From Betaproteobacteria bacterium (GTDB lineage Bacteria > Pseudomonadota > Gammaproteobacteria > Burkholderiales > Rhodocyclaceae), in contig JADJLT010000001.1 of assembly GCA_016709965.1 (NCBI GenBank), forward strand, positions 1,571,001 through 1,635,000: a stretch of DNA of 64,000 nucleotides. Reading direction: 5' to 3'. Below the pieces are notes generated by a model. That model did no database searches. It was not told the origin of the DNA and saw nothing but the letters and a program-made list of their open reading frames with translations. Positions 1 to 9,470 of the stretch are shown one piece after another (position 1 is the first letter of the stretch; each line of letters begins with the position of its first letter). The position numbers and the translations under genes were made by a program.

Positions 1-612
1 CAGTCCGCCGCCTTCCTGATCCGCGACAACATTCGCCACCGCAATGACATCCTGCATGCCTATCTCGATGCCATTGATGAAGCAAAGCATGAAATCCTGA
101 TCGCCAACGCCTATTTCCTTCCCGGCATCCGCTTCGGCCGGGCGCTCTACGCGGCTGCGCGACGTGGCGTAAAGATCACCGTGCTGCTCCAGGGCAAGAG
201 CGACCACCCGCTTTTGCGCTACGCTACCCAGACGCTGTATGCGACCACGCTGGCAGCCGGCATCCGCATCTTCGAGTATGAAAAGAGCTTCATGCATGCC
301 AAGGTTGCGGTCATTGACGGCCAATGGGCCACCGTGGGCTCCTCCAACATTGACCCCTTCAGTCTGCTGATGGCCAAGGAAGCCAACATCGTGGTGCGTG
401 ACCCGGTCTTTGCAGACCAACTGGAATTCAGTCTGCGCAGCGTCATGGCGACCGGCGCCCGTGAATTGCTGGCCGACGAACTATCCCGCCTACCCATGCA
501 CTCCCGCATTTTGCGCTGGCTGGCCTATGCCGCCGTGCGCGCCATGGTCGGTATAGCCGGCTACAGTCAACGCCACTGGAATGCGGCGGAGACTAGGTCG
601 ACAAAACCTTAA
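1..612 (+). CDS. clsB: Cardiolipin synthase B-like phospholipase D family protein (5' end outside window)
   Basis: The frame is open from base 1 and ends at the TAA at 610-612, giving about 203 residues of the C-terminal half. A phospholipase-D HKD motif is visible (MHAKVAVIDG followed by GSSNIDPFS, about residues 98-121 of the visible part). This fits the second catalytic motif of bacterial cardiolipin synthases, which join phosphatidyl groups at the inner membrane. The hydrophobic stretch near the C-terminus (WLAYAAVRAMVGIAGY) fits membrane association. The 3' end overlaps the convergent gluQ gene by 20 bp. The ClsB/ClsC subclass cannot be settled without the N-terminal half; family assignment is secure. 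Confidence 0.85.
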   Translation, partial: QSAAFLIRDNIRHRNDILHAYLDAIDEAKHEILIANAYFLPGIRFGRALYAAARRGVKITVLLQGKSDHPLLRYATQTLYATTLAAGIRIFEYEKSFMHAKVAVIDGQWATVGSSNIDPFSLLMAKEANIVVRDPVFADQLEFSLRSVMATGARELLADELSRLPMHSRILRWLAYAAVRAMVGIAGYSQRHWNAAETRSTKP

Positions 613-1510
613 TCGCCGAACGCTTTGGAATGGCATCGAATTGCCAGTTTTCCCTGGCCCACGTCCAAACCTCAGCCAGCCTTGCATTTGCCATGTCGGC
701 AGGCACAACCTGGCCCAGAAAGCGCAGCGCGCGCACCAGTTCCGCCACGGCCTGATCGGTCCGCAAGGCGCAAGCCAGCGTCTGTTTTGACAGCTTTTCG
801 CCGGCGGCATTGGCCGCCACCGGCAAATGCGCGTAGCCCGGCATGGCAAACCCCAGACATCGCTGCAGCCAGATCTGGCGTGGCGTCGACGCCAGTAGGT
901 CGGCACCGCGGACGATATGGGTAATTGCCTGAAAATGATCGTCGACCGTGACCGCCAGTTGATAGGCAAACACTCCATCGGCCCGCAACAACACGAAGTC
1001 GCCGACATCGCTTTCCAGATGCTGCGCGACCCTTCCCTGCACACGATCATCGAAAGCAATCTCCGCATTGTCGACACGCAGTCGCCAGGCCCGGGCCTGG
1101 CGCCCTGCTGGCAAACCGTCACGGCAGGTTCCGGGATAGGCCAAGCCGCCATCAATGGCCGGACGAGTGGCCGAGTCGGCGATTTCCTTCCGAGAACAAG
1201 CGCAACCATAGGCCAACCCGGCATTCTTCAGCTGCTCAAGCGCCTCGGCATAAGCATCAAGGCGACGGCTCTGATAGAGCACCGGACCATCCCATTCGAA
1301 GCCAAAGGCCTCCATCGTGTGCAGTATGGAATCCGCCGCCCCCGGCACATTGCGCGGCGCATCCACATCCTCCATGCGGACCAGCCACTCGCCTCCCTGC
1401 ACCCGCGCCTCAAGGTAGCTGCCGACCGCTGCCACCAGCGAGCCAAAGTGCAGCGGACCGGTCGGTGAGGGGGCAAAGCGTCCGCGGTAAGCAGGTTTCG
1501 TGGTGCTCAA
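593..1510 (-). CDS. gluQ: Glutamyl-Q tRNA(Asp) synthetase
   Basis: 305-residue paralogue of the catalytic half of glutamyl-tRNA synthetase. In this family the enzyme activates glutamate without tRNA and attaches it to queuosine-34 of tRNA(Asp). Seen: the HIGH-region motif RFAPSPTGPLHFGSL near the N-terminus, the KMSKS equivalent GEKLSKQ near residue 240, and the GluQ-type zinc ligands (CxC near residue 104 and YPGTC near 128). No anticodon-binding domain follows, as expected. Convergent with and overlapping the cardiolipin synthase-like gene. Upstream lies an 880-bp stretch without a convincing gene. Confidence 0.93.
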   Translation of the reverse strand: MSTTKPAYRGRFAPSPTGPLHFGSLVAAVGSYLEARVQGGEWLVRMEDVDAPRNVPGAADSILHTMEAFGFEWDGPVLYQSRRLDAYAEALEQLKNAGLAYGCACSRKEIADSATRPAIDGGLAYPGTCRDGLPAGRQARAWRLRVDNAEIAFDDRVQGRVAQHLESDVGDFVLLRADGVFAYQLAVTVDDHFQAITHIVRGADLLASTPRQIWLQRCLGFAMPGYAHLPVAANAAGEKLSKQTLACALRTDQAVAELVRALRFLGQVVPADMANARLAEVWTWARENWQFDAIPKRSAIKVLST

Positions 1511-1820
1511 AGTGAGGGGCTCGGGTGACTGATGGCGTGAGGTGTTTTCGGAAAAGATTGTAGTTGAGCGCCGGGCGAAGTCGACCGTCTTCCGGACCGG
1601 CTATCACCGTTGCTGCAAATGATACTGGAGCGGCCACCCCGAACGCTTTGGGGAGATTGCGCCCCCCATAGAATCGCAACGACATATCGGTAGCGACCGG
1701 CGACCCGGCCAGCGCCAAGGTCTTCAACCCGGGAGGCTGGTTTCCGGCACCGGCGACAAAGCCGGAATGAGCGCGACATCATTTATCCCTGCGCCAGATG
1801 CCCAAATCAACATTTAAAAA

Positions 1821-1852
1821 ACGGGCAAAATTTCCGGTTGACCGCGGGAATC
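1821..1852 (+). repeat. Dispersed element, copy A
   Basis: Contains GGGCAAAATTTCCGGTTGAC and continues CGCGGGAATCG; the core CCGGTTGACCG is at 1834-1844. Intergenic. Matches copies at 3730 and 25433 most closely. Confidence 0.8.
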
Positions 1853-2114
1853 GACCACTTGCCCAATCTTTGATCGAGTAAGAGCAGTGGCGAAAGCATT
1901 GCGTATAAAACGCCGATTTGAGCAGTCCCGTAACGAACGTATGAGTCAGTGATTCAGGCCGGCGCCACCAGAAAAGTGCCTTATTTCCGCCCCTCCGAGG
2001 GCATCGCAAGGCTTGATTCACCTTTACGAAACACGTTACGTATGAAATAATATTCTTCTAGCCAATATAGGCTACCTACCCGAACTCGTTGAGGCGGGTG
2101 GAGGAGACCAAATG

Positions 2115-2145
2115 AAAAAAAGCCCGCGGAAGACGGGCTTTTTTC
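2115..2145. terminator. Bidirectional Rho-independent terminator-like hairpin
   Basis: Stem AGCCCG (2121-2126) pairs with CGGGCT (2134-2139), flanked by an A-run on the left and a T-run on the right, so it could act on either strand. Confidence 0.6.
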
Positions 2146-2171
2146 TTGTACACACCCCAAAATTCAAGACG

Positions 2172-2198
2172 AAAAAAATGCCCGCACCAGGCGGGCAT
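2172..2198 (-). terminator. Rho-independent terminator for leftward transcription
   Basis: Stem TGCCCGC (2179-2185) with GCGGGCA (2191-2197), loop of 5, followed on the minus strand by a run of seven Ts. Lies downstream of the small leftward frame ending at 2397. Confidence 0.65.
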
Positions 2199-2396
2199 AA
2201 ATCCATTTCTTGGAGGAGATGGAGGAGACAGATTCATTCTGCCCCAAACATTTGTGCAGTGCAACATATTCCGTGCAAAAACCTGAAATAATTCACACAT
2301 GGTGATTTATCCAGTGTGTGAAACACTTCGCCAAGCCACCCACAACATGCAACGCGGGCTGACCAGAAACACAATAAACATCGAATAATCAGTTAT

Positions 2397-2603
2397 TTAG
2401 GCAATCTCACTGGAAATGCTCGGTGGAACCAGGGAGCGCTCGGAGACAATCAGTCGCTTGCGTATGCCATCGCCGATTTTCCGCTCAACTTCCCACATGG
2501 CAAGCCCCTTGACGACGGCGACTTGTTGAATGGCGGTGACGACATACCCCAGTTTTGTACAGAGATACTGCGCACCGCGCTCGATTGATGACTTTACTTT
2601 CAT
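2397..2603 (-). CDS. Hypothetical small protein
   Basis: Possible 68-residue protein starting MKVKSSIERG. I do not recognise it. The start at 2603 was chosen because a GGGAG stretch lies about 8-12 bases upstream, and because longer versions of the frame would begin inside the terminator hairpin that follows the Spy-like gene (2699-2726). It has no signal peptide or membrane span and a mixed charged composition. A leftward terminator lies about 200 bp downstream. The frame may be fortuitous; codon-usage analysis or homologues would decide. Confidence 0.28.
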   Translation of the reverse strand: MKVKSSIERGAQYLCTKLGYVVTAIQQVAVVKGLAMWEVERKIGDGIRKRLIVSERSLVPPSISSEIA

Positions 2604-2698
2604 AGGGCCACTCTCCCATGTCGTATCTGCTTCACCGGCACCCAGGAAAGGGTTCCATGCGGGGAAGGCATTCAAGAATACCATTGCCGCAGAAGCAC

Positions 2699-2726
2699 AA
2701 AAAGAAGCCCAGATAGACTGGGCTTC
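2699..2726 (-). terminator. Rho-independent terminator after the Spy/CpxP-like gene
   Basis: Perfect 9-bp stem GAAGCCCAG / CTGGGCTTC with a 5-base loop, followed on the minus strand by TTTTTGTG. It sits 17 bases after the stop codon of the Spy-like gene. Confidence 0.8.
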
Positions 2727-2742
2727 GATCATTGAAGTTAAA

Positions 2743-3231
2743 TCAGGACTTGCTCGGAGCCTTGTCGCCAATCGGCGCCTTTGGTCCAGGCTTGCCACCC
2801 ATGCCACGACGCGGGCCGGCATGAAACTCCTCAAATGTCTTCTGTTGCGCCGGCGTCAGCACGGCATAGAACTCCTTGAGGGCAACCACATGCTCGGCCA
2901 TCTGCGCCTGGCGCGCCTTGGACAACTCCAGCATTTTTTCAGCACGTTCCGGCGCATTGAGCTTCGCCCAGTCTTCCGGTTGGCCACCACTCAGCGCCAT
3001 TCGCGGTTGCTCTGAATCCATCAGCTTCTTCCAGGCCGGCTCCTGTTCTGCACTTAGCTTCATGGCATCGTGCAAAAGGGCATGGTGCTGCTCCATCATT
3101 TTGACGTGTCGTTCAGAATGATGAGCGCCCATGTGCCCACACCCCGGATCGGCCATGGCCGCTCCAGCAGCAAATACACCTGCGCCAGCAGCGATCACAA
3201 GCGATTGGACAAGTTTGCGATATGAGATCAT
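2743..3231 (-). CDS. Spy/CpxP family periplasmic LTxxQ protein
   Basis: 162 residues from the ATG at 3231, preceded by AAAGGA. The longer open frame to 3786 crosses a non-coding region containing a dispersed element and was rejected. An N-terminal signal peptide (MISYRKLVQS followed by an Ala/Gly-rich segment, cleavage after AAMA) is followed by a His-rich stretch (CGHMGAHHSERHVKMMEQHH) and two LTxxQ-like segments (MKLSAEQEPAWKKL and LTPAQQKTFEEF). Family members are periplasmic chaperones or metal/envelope-stress proteins. The His-rich start suggests metal contact, which is inference. Monocistronic, with its own terminator. Confidence 0.8.
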   Translation of the reverse strand: MISYRKLVQSLVIAAGAGVFAAGAAMADPGCGHMGAHHSERHVKMMEQHHALLHDAMKLSAEQEPAWKKLMDSEQPRMALSGGQPEDWAKLNAPERAEKMLELSKARQAQMAEHVVALKEFYAVLTPAQQKTFEEFHAGPRRGMGGKPGPKAPIGDKAPSKS

Positions 3232-4235
3232 TTGTATCCTTTTTGATTTTGAAGCGACAAGCGAAATCAGGGAGAGAGGTTTGATCTCGCCAGAATTTGA
3301 GGTCAGCGCGAAATGCGCCCGCGACTGCGCAAGGAAGGTTTCGATAATTTGACTTTGAAGGGAAGGCTCGATTGGTTGCATTTGACTGTTCTCGTCACGT
3401 ATTCGCTTGAAGTAATCTTCACACCAAATTGACCGCATGAGTTCATTTGCATTGCAACGGTTTGTATCAGGATGTTGCGCAAGCTTGGTCAGACGTTTTA
3501 CGGAGTCCACCCACTCATTCGGAAATGCCGGAAGACCGGAAAGGCACCAATACAGGCCAGCGCTCCGCCCAACAACAAACGTGATCAAAATCCGGGATGA
3601 CGACAATTCGCGGCCGTCGGGCCTCAGGAAACCTGGCCGCGTATGAGTCCAGCACCGACGCCTCAACGACGTGGCGTTGGCGTCACTGATTCCGCAAGCC
3701 AAAGGACATTTCACTTTTGGCCATTTTTTCCGGTTGACCGTGGGAATGGCTGCAAGGGGTCGAATATGCCTCATCGCGACTATCACGTTTCTCCAAAGCT
3801 GCCATTTGCGACTTCACACAATCGGCCAAAATCGGACGGTGAGCAATCCTCGGAAGCAGCCCTCGCATTCACCGGTTGAATCCGCATCTGAAACCTGCCG
3901 GAATGCCTTGCGAGCTCCGTGACCGAAGTTGACTTTCGGCCTCCGACCAGAATCAGGCGCTAATAAGCCGGTCACCTGCCTCTCACTTCTTAATCGTGCA
4001 GAAAGACAGCTTCTGACTCTGCCGAATTCCACCTCGCGACCTGCTCCTGTCATTCGTGCGTTCGAACGTTCTCCGGCTGGTTGAAGGTAGCGGTGGCCAC
4101 TCGGGTTACGGGTAGTCGTGCTGTTTCCTGACTTTCAGCGCCAGATGTCCTTGAACGGTTGTTCCTTTTTCGGAGCGCTAAAGCTTCTGGCTCTCTGGTG
4201 CATCCCCGCAAAGCAGGCGATAAATCCGACTGAAT
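3232..4235. other. Intergenic region of 1 kb without a convincing gene
   Basis: Contains a dispersed element copy at 3712-3748. Open frames on both strands are low-complexity Arg/Ser/Pro shadows. The stretch 3820-4200 looks like decayed sequence, with no recognisable protein. Confidence 0.4.
3712..3748 (+). repeat. Dispersed element, copy B
   Basis: One of the fullest copies: TTTTGGCCA, a T-run, CCGGTTGACCG (3730-3740), then TGGGAATGG. Intergenic. Confidence 0.85.
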
Positions 4236-7200
4236 TTATTCGTCGTGTTCGTCCAAGGCTCTCGTAAACAGCCGCACGGCTCCCTCTAAGTCGGCGACGA
4301 AGCTCTGCAACCGAGCTTCGTCGTAGCTTGGTTGCCTTAGCAGATCGTTGACCTCCTTGGCCGCTTCGAATATGGCCGAGAGGCCAAGGTTGCCCGCCGC
4401 ACCCTTGATAGTGTGGACGATCTGCTCGGCTGTCGAGACGTCGCCGGCTGCCAGGCAGGTCTTTATGGTGGACACGTTATTGCCCGTCCTTGCGGCGAAT
4501 CCATGCACCAGTTCTAGATACTTGGCTTCGTGATTGCGCAAGATGCGCAACCCTTTTTCGAGGTCGATGCCCGGCGTGTCCGCTAGTCGCGTCAGAATCA
4601 ACTCGTTGGTCTCCGGCCGGGAAGGGGATTCAATGGCCTCGGGTTTTACATCCACGGTGACGGTTTCACGGCGAGGTAAGTATTTCAAAATCTTCGCATA
4701 GAGTATGTCCGGCTCGACAGGTTTGGCAATGAAATCGTTCATGCCTGCTGCCAAGCATGCGGCGCGGTCATCTTCGAAGGCGTTGGCCGTCATCGCAAGA
4801 ATGGGCGTCGACCGGTACTCCGGCAACTCGCGGATGGCAAGAGTCGCCTCAAGGCCATCCATCACCGGCATCTGCATGTCCATAAGGATCATGTCGTAGG
4901 CGCCCGTCTTGGCCTTCTCGATAGCCGTGCGGCCGTTGTCGGCGACATCGACCCATAAGCGTACGCCATGCAGCAATTCCAGCGCCACTTCGACGTTGAT
5001 CGGATTGTCTTCAGCCAGCAGGAGACGTGCGCCTTCGTGCCGGTTTCGCAACTCGCGCTCGGCAGATGACAAAGGTATCTCGTTCATCGGCATGACGCCG
5101 TGGCCGCGCTGCAGCCAAGCGGTAAACCAGAATGTACTACCCTTGCCCGGAATGCTGTCGCAGCCAACCTCGCCGCCCATCAGAAGTGCCAGGCGCTTGG
5201 TGATTGCAAGGCCGAGGCCGGTACCACCGTACTTGCGCGTGGTGCTGTTGTCCGCTTGCTCGAAGTCATGGAACAACTTGCCGATGTTTTCGGTGGCGAT
5301 CCCTATACCCGTGTCTTCGACGGAGAAGCGCACATTAAGCCGATCCGGATTCTCTTCAAGCAACTCGGCCTTAAGTACGATGCCTCCCTTATCGGTAAAC
5401 TTGATTGCGTTTCCGGCGAGGTTGAGCAAGGCTTGGCGAACGCGCAGCACGTCGCCTCGGAGCCACACTGGCACGTGATCGCTATCGACCTTGACTGTCA
5501 GGCTCTTGGCGCGCGCTGATTCACCGATGATGGACGCGGTCTGGTCGAGGACTTGCCCGAGCGCGAAATCGGTCTGTTCGAGCGTCAACTTGCCGGCCTC
5601 GATCTTAGACAAGTCGAGGATATCGTTGATAATCGACAGGAGATGTTTCCCGGAGGCGTCAATCTTGCTCAGTCGCTCGGTCTGCTGTAACGAGAGCCTG
5701 TCCTTGCGCATCAGGTGAACCAGACCGGTGATGGCGTTCATCGGTGTGCGGATTTCGTGGCTCATGTTTGCCAGAAACGCGCTCTTCGCCCGCGTCGCAT
5801 TCTCTGCTTCGCAAATCCGCTCCTCTAGCTGGCTATTGAGCTCGGTAATCTTTGCCGATCGCTGCAGGACAAGGTCCTCCAAGTGATCGCGGTAAGTGCG
5901 GAGTTCAGCCTCTGCACGATGGCGTTCGATCACAATCGAGACCAACGAAGATGCCTCCCGGATCATGTGCAGGCGTGCCTCGTCGGGAGCGGCGATCCTT
6001 CGGTAATACATGGCGAATGTCCCGATCACACTGTGTAAAGAGTCCCGAATTGGTTCCGACCAGCAGGCAGCCAAGCCAGCGCGCGCTGCGAGCTCGCGGT
6101 AGGGCGCCCAGTTCGGATGGGTCTGAATATCGTTGACGATGACCCGCTGCCCCGAGTAGGCGGCAGCCCCGCAGGAACCGCGACCATCGCCGATTTCGAG
6201 ACCTTCGATGGCGTCGCAGAAAAAAGGCGGCAGGCTCGGCGCAGCACCGGTGAGCAGGTGTCGACCGCTCTCATCGAGTAGGAGGATGCTGCACATGACT
6301 TCAGAATCGATCGCCTCCAGACCGACAGCGATCGAACGCAGTATCTCCTCCTGTGAGGCGCCGTCCAGAATCTGCTGGAGGATGTCGTTGCGGTAAACCT
6401 GCAGGCGGTCGGCCAGCCGATTGCGCGTGATGTCGCGAGACAGTACCATGTAGCTTCGGTCTTCCTGTTCCGTGCAGGGTTTCGCGGAGATGGACAATTC
6501 GAACCAGTGTCGGCCATCCGGCAAGTCTAGTGCGATGACCTCACCAAATGAGGTGCCGCTTGCTGCGGCTTCCCGGACCGCCGACATGACAGTTCCGGCA
6601 GCTTCCTGCGGCAGCATCTCGTCCACGGTATGCCCGAGCAATAGTTCTTTCTGGGCCGCGAGCAGATCGGGATTCCTCGCCCAGATGTTGATGTATTCTC
6701 CCGCTTCGGAGAGTTCGAACAGCAGGTCCGGTATAGCTAACAGTGTGGCCGAAAGGTCTGCATTGGATCGTTCGAGATCCTGTTCCACCTGGTGTAGCGC
6801 CACGAGCTGCGTACCCAGTTCGCACGCCTGTGCGGCGATATGCTGCTGGTTTTCATGCAGAATGACACGCATCCGTTCGTGCGAATCGGCAAGGAGTGTG
6901 AATTCGGCAAGGTCGGAGTCGATGTGGATTGGCTCGCCGAGCTCTAACTTCCCCACGCGCTCGCTGGCACGTGCAAGCGACTCTATCGGTCGCGAAAAAC
7001 GCAAGGCGATCCATTTTGCGGCGTACATTGCGATCACAAGCATCAGTGCCGTGATGGCAATCAGCACGTTCCGCACCAGTTCAGCATTGCCTAGAATCAC
7101 GGCGCGCGGAAAGGCGTAGCGCAACTCCATGTCGGTGCGGCCTTCCAGACTGACCCTCGTGCTGCCGAGCCACCAGTTCCCGCCGGATGCATCCTTGACC

Positions 7201-8039
7201 CACCGCCCTCCGCTCACAGGGGCGGCAAAATCGTTCTTCGAATATGAAGCGAGCGGGTCATCGTCGGATGCGTCGCGATCGCCGGCGATCAGGTTCCGAT
7301 CGCGATCGAACAGCCAGAACCGCGCCGACCACGGTGCCGCAACCTTCCTTAGGTTCGGACTCAACGATTCAAGGTTGATATCCATGGCGACGACGAAGCC
7401 GTTCTCCATGCTGCGGGCAAGCGTGATCCCGTCACGGCCTGAACTGAAAAACCGGTAAGGAGGTGTTCGGATTACGCGCTCGGCGCTGACTGCCATCTGG
7501 TACCACGAACGCGACCGTGGATCGTAATCATTGGCAGAAGGCTCGAAGCGACGGCTCAATACGTTGAAATCTTCGTCAAGCCCAAGCCGCAACTGTCCCT
7601 CTTCGCGCATGTCTCGTGCGCGTTGGGCCTGCACGAGCCAAACGACATTGGGGGCAACGAAGAATTGTTCGCGGTCGTATGCATTCTTGATTTCGCGCAG
7701 GTTCAGGTACTCGCCGCCAGGTCCGCCAACGTAGACGCTCTCCAACATAGGATTCGCGCGCAGCAGTGAACCTTGGGCGGGAAGTCGCGTGATCCAATCC
7801 CCAAGCTTTCCGCTTTTTAGGTCTGGAACATTAGATAGAAGGTTCAACAGTGAAGTTGGGGGCAGGAGCAGGCGATCAAGTTCAAGACCAGCTTGCGCAG
7901 CCATCGCGTTCGCGTTTTGCTCGACCTCCTTGTCCGACAGCCAACTGAGTAAGAAGTAACTCCCCGCCGCACAGGCGATGCCAAGCACAAGTACCGCCCC
8001 GCCAAGCATCTGCTGCAGTTGTTGTCGTATTGCAATCAT
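4236..8039 (-). CDS. Hybrid sensor histidine kinase (Cache-HAMP-PAS-GAF-HisKA-HATPase-REC-HPt)
   Basis: 1267 residues from the ATG at 8039, with ribosome site GAGGGGAG. Order seen: transmembrane segment (about 13-33), periplasmic Cache-type sensor region, second transmembrane segment (about 325-350), HAMP, PAS (about 430-560), GAF (about 575-735), HisKA with the phosphorylated His in NMSHEIRTPMNAITG (near 760), HATPase with DTGIGI and GGTGLGLAI, a receiver domain with Asp in LMDMQMPVMDG (near 1053), and a C-terminal HPt with HTIKGAAGNLG (near 1209). This is a complete internal phosphorelay. No cognate response regulator is adjacent, so its output is unknown. Similar architecture to BarA/ArcB-type kinases; the ligand cannot be predicted. 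Confidence 0.93.
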   Translation of the reverse strand: MIAIRQQLQQMLGGAVLVLGIACAAGSYFLLSWLSDKEVEQNANAMAAQAGLELDRLLLPPTSLLNLLSNVPDLKSGKLGDWITRLPAQGSLLRANPMLESVYVGGPGGEYLNLREIKNAYDREQFFVAPNVVWLVQAQRARDMREEGQLRLGLDEDFNVLSRRFEPSANDYDPRSRSWYQMAVSAERVIRTPPYRFFSSGRDGITLARSMENGFVVAMDINLESLSPNLRKVAAPWSARFWLFDRDRNLIAGDRDASDDDPLASYSKNDFAAPVSGGRWVKDASGGNWWLGSTRVSLEGRTDMELRYAFPRAVILGNAELVRNVLIAITALMLVIAMYAAKWIALRFSRPIESLARASERVGKLELGEPIHIDSDLAEFTLLADSHERMRVILHENQQHIAAQACELGTQLVALHQVEQDLERSNADLSATLLAIPDLLFELSEAGEYINIWARNPDLLAAQKELLLGHTVDEMLPQEAAGTVMSAVREAAASGTSFGEVIALDLPDGRHWFELSISAKPCTEQEDRSYMVLSRDITRNRLADRLQVYRNDILQQILDGASQEEILRSIAVGLEAIDSEVMCSILLLDESGRHLLTGAAPSLPPFFCDAIEGLEIGDGRGSCGAAAYSGQRVIVNDIQTHPNWAPYRELAARAGLAACWSEPIRDSLHSVIGTFAMYYRRIAAPDEARLHMIREASSLVSIVIERHRAEAELRTYRDHLEDLVLQRSAKITELNSQLEERICEAENATRAKSAFLANMSHEIRTPMNAITGLVHLMRKDRLSLQQTERLSKIDASGKHLLSIINDILDLSKIEAGKLTLEQTDFALGQVLDQTASIIGESARAKSLTVKVDSDHVPVWLRGDVLRVRQALLNLAGNAIKFTDKGGIVLKAELLEENPDRLNVRFSVEDTGIGIATENIGKLFHDFEQADNSTTRKYGGTGLGLAITKRLALLMGGEVGCDSIPGKGSTFWFTAWLQRGHGVMPMNEIPLSSAERELRNRHEGARLLLAEDNPINVEVALELLHGVRLWVDVADNGRTAIEKAKTGAYDMILMDMQMPVMDGLEATLAIRELPEYRSTPILAMTANAFEDDRAACLAAGMNDFIAKPVEPDILYAKILKYLPRRETVTVDVKPEAIESPSRPETNELILTRLADTPGIDLEKGLRILRNHEAKYLELVHGFAARTGNNVSTIKTCLAAGDVSTAEQIVHTIKGAAGNLGLSAIFEAAKEVNDLLRQPSYDEARLQSFVADLEGAVRLFTRALDEHDE

Positions 8040-8592
8040 CGATAGCTCCCCTCACGGCACTATCTCGTTAGACGTACCTTAGAGATTTAAATAAAGACCT
8101 CTCCGTACCGTCGTTGGCTCGCCGATGATTGTCTGCGAACAGGGCGCCACTTAATCTAACGACATCAGAACGTAACCCGGCCCCTGAGCACTTTCCCATG
8201 TGACAAAAACGCAGCACTGGCGATAATTTTTTAATCATCATAGCCGGTATCTCCAAGCGAACGCCAAATTAATATGGCGCAATTGCTTAAGCATCAGGCT
8301 TTGATACGTTGTCTTGATTACTCGAAGGTCAGCTGACTAATGAACAACCTGTAGCTCATCAGGCGAAGGCTGGACGACAGCTAAGGCCAACAACTCTGTC
8401 ACATGGCGGTATTGTTGAACGACAGCTCCAAGCAGTTAACTGCCGTTGATCCGGAGAAACAACAATGGCCGCTTAGGGCACCGAAGCGACAATGCTCCGC
8501 CCATATTCATCGCCCACAACCGGCCTTCGTTCAACTTGGAAAAACCAGAACGAGCCCGCCTGGCGAAAGCTTTAAACAGGCTGATTCCAGAC
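8040..8592. other. Intergenic region between the hybrid kinase and the VF530-family gene
   Basis: About 550 bp. The first 60 bp hold the kinase leader. The rest has no recognisable gene, RNA or element copy; short frames are not protein-like. Confidence 0.4.
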
Positions 8593-9081
8593 CTATTTCT
8601 TCCACTTCGCCCACGGGTCCACATCACCGCCAACAGGGGCGCTTGAAGTATTCGATGTCCGTTTGTCCGGTCTAGGACGGCGCTCGGCATTCTGGTCATG
8701 CAATGCCGCTTTTTTGGTGCGTTTTTCGCGCAAGCGCTCGGCGTCTTCCAGACTCAATTCCGCCGGTTCTCCCGGGGTTTGATCTGACGGAATGATGCGA
8801 TCTCGGGGGGGTAATTCAAATTGATCGTCGGAGGCGCGCGGCAGGCTCTTGAACTTGTACAAATAAAAGCCTTCGACTTTCTCTCGCGCCCAATCGGTCT
8901 TCTTCAGAAATTTGCAGCTGGATTCAATGCTTGGATTTTTGTTGAAGCAGTTGATATTCAAGTAGGCAAACAGGATTTCAAAACCGTAATAGTTCACGAT
9001 TTCTGTCAATACCTGCTTTAACCCAACGCCATGGAGTGGGTTGTTCGTGTGAATTGAATCGGCGTTCATGAAAATACTCAA
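8593..9081 (-). CDS. VF530/DUF2132 family DNA-binding-like protein with extended tail
   Basis: 162 residues. The N-terminal 70 residues carry the VF530 family signature (NPLHGVGLKQVLTEIVNYYG, then NINCFNKNPSIESSCKFLKK and TDWAREKVEGFYLYKF). Family members are small proteins of about 70-75 residues with a DNA-binding-like fold of unknown physiological role. Here a 90-residue charged, probably disordered tail follows, ending WAKWKK. Starts at 9081 or the internal Met at 9069 are both possible. Function is unassigned. Confidence 0.8.
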   Translation of the reverse strand: MSIFMNADSIHTNNPLHGVGLKQVLTEIVNYYGFEILFAYLNINCFNKNPSIESSCKFLKKTDWAREKVEGFYLYKFKSLPRASDDQFELPPRDRIIPSDQTPGEPAELSLEDAERLREKRTKKAALHDQNAERRPRPDKRTSNTSSAPVGGDVDPWAKWKK

Positions 9082-9130
9082 GCAAGAGGAAACCGATCAT
9101 TGTACCTGCGACCATGCAGACAATTGCAGC

Positions 9131-9162
9131 GACTGCTCGACTGCTCGACTGCTCGACTGCTC
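9131..9162. repeat. Microsatellite: 4 x 8-bp tandem repeat
   Basis: Four perfect consecutive copies of GACTGCTC. Located 50 bp upstream of the VF530-family gene start (9081, minus strand), so a change in copy number would alter that gene's promoter region. Confidence 0.9.
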
Positions 9163-9203
9163 GGGTGATTGGATGCTGCTTGTCGCACCATGTTTTAGTG
9201 CCG

Positions 9204-9335
9204 GGAATTCATCGGGCCGGCGTTTTCCGGGGCCTGGGCGAGGGTTTGGGTGCGTTGTTGTTCGGTGCTGAGCCTGGACCACTCGTTGCGGTAGTTGGCG
9301 ACGGATTTGAGTTCCGGACCTTGCGGGCCGCCACC
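9204..9335 (-). pseudogene. Fragment duplicated from the DUF2894 gene
   Basis: On the minus strand this encodes GPELKSVANYRNEWSRLSTE followed by a TQTLAQAPENAGPMNS stretch, almost identical to the interior of the intact DUF2894 gene (13945-14081). It has no start or remaining domains. A dispersed element follows the homologous block in both places. The two copies are in the same orientation and bracket the two protease-like genes. Confidence 0.88.
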
Positions 9336-9350
9336 GAGGGCGGGGTTTTC

Positions 9351-9387
9351 GATTTTGGTCAAAATTTCGGGTTGACCGTGGTTAACC
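9351..9387 (+). repeat. Dispersed element, copy C
   Basis: GATTTTGGTCAAAATTTCGG followed by GTTGACCGTGGTTAACC; core at 9368-9378 with one change (CGGGTTGACCG). Lies beside the duplicated DUF2894 fragment. Confidence 0.75.
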
Positions 9388-9470
9388 ATGGAAATGGTAC
9401 CAATACGCCACCAACCCACGCCATGCCAATGGTATGCTTTGGCTGATCTGATACGAATGCGAGGTGAATC

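Larger units (their letters stand above)
1511..2396. other. Intergenic region: one dispersed element copy and two terminator hairpins
   Basis: No convincing gene in 0.9 kb. It holds a copy of the dispersed CCGGTTGACCG element (1821-1852), a bidirectional terminator-like hairpin (2115-2145) and a leftward terminator (2172-2198). Short open frames here do not resemble known proteins and are probably chance or remnants. The sequence GGTGGAGGAGAC at 2097-2108 recurs in near form at 2212-2230, suggesting a small local duplication including the hairpins. Confidence 0.5.
9082..9470. other. Intergenic region with 8-bp microsatellite, gene fragment and dispersed element
   Basis: Contains four exact tandem copies of GACTGCTC (9131-9162), a remnant of the DUF2894 gene (9204-9335) and a dispersed element copy (9351-9387), followed by the leader of the protease-like gene. 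Confidence 0.7.

Noticed and set aside
1507..1782. Overlapping leftward frames of about 90-105 codons upstream of gluQ
   Set aside because: Arg/Ser-rich, no ribosome site, no family resemblance; probably non-coding remnants.
3232..3786. N-terminal extension of the Spy/CpxP-like gene to 347 residues
   Set aside because: The extension crosses a dispersed element and lacks coding character, while the ATG at 3231 has a ribosome site and a clear signal peptide.
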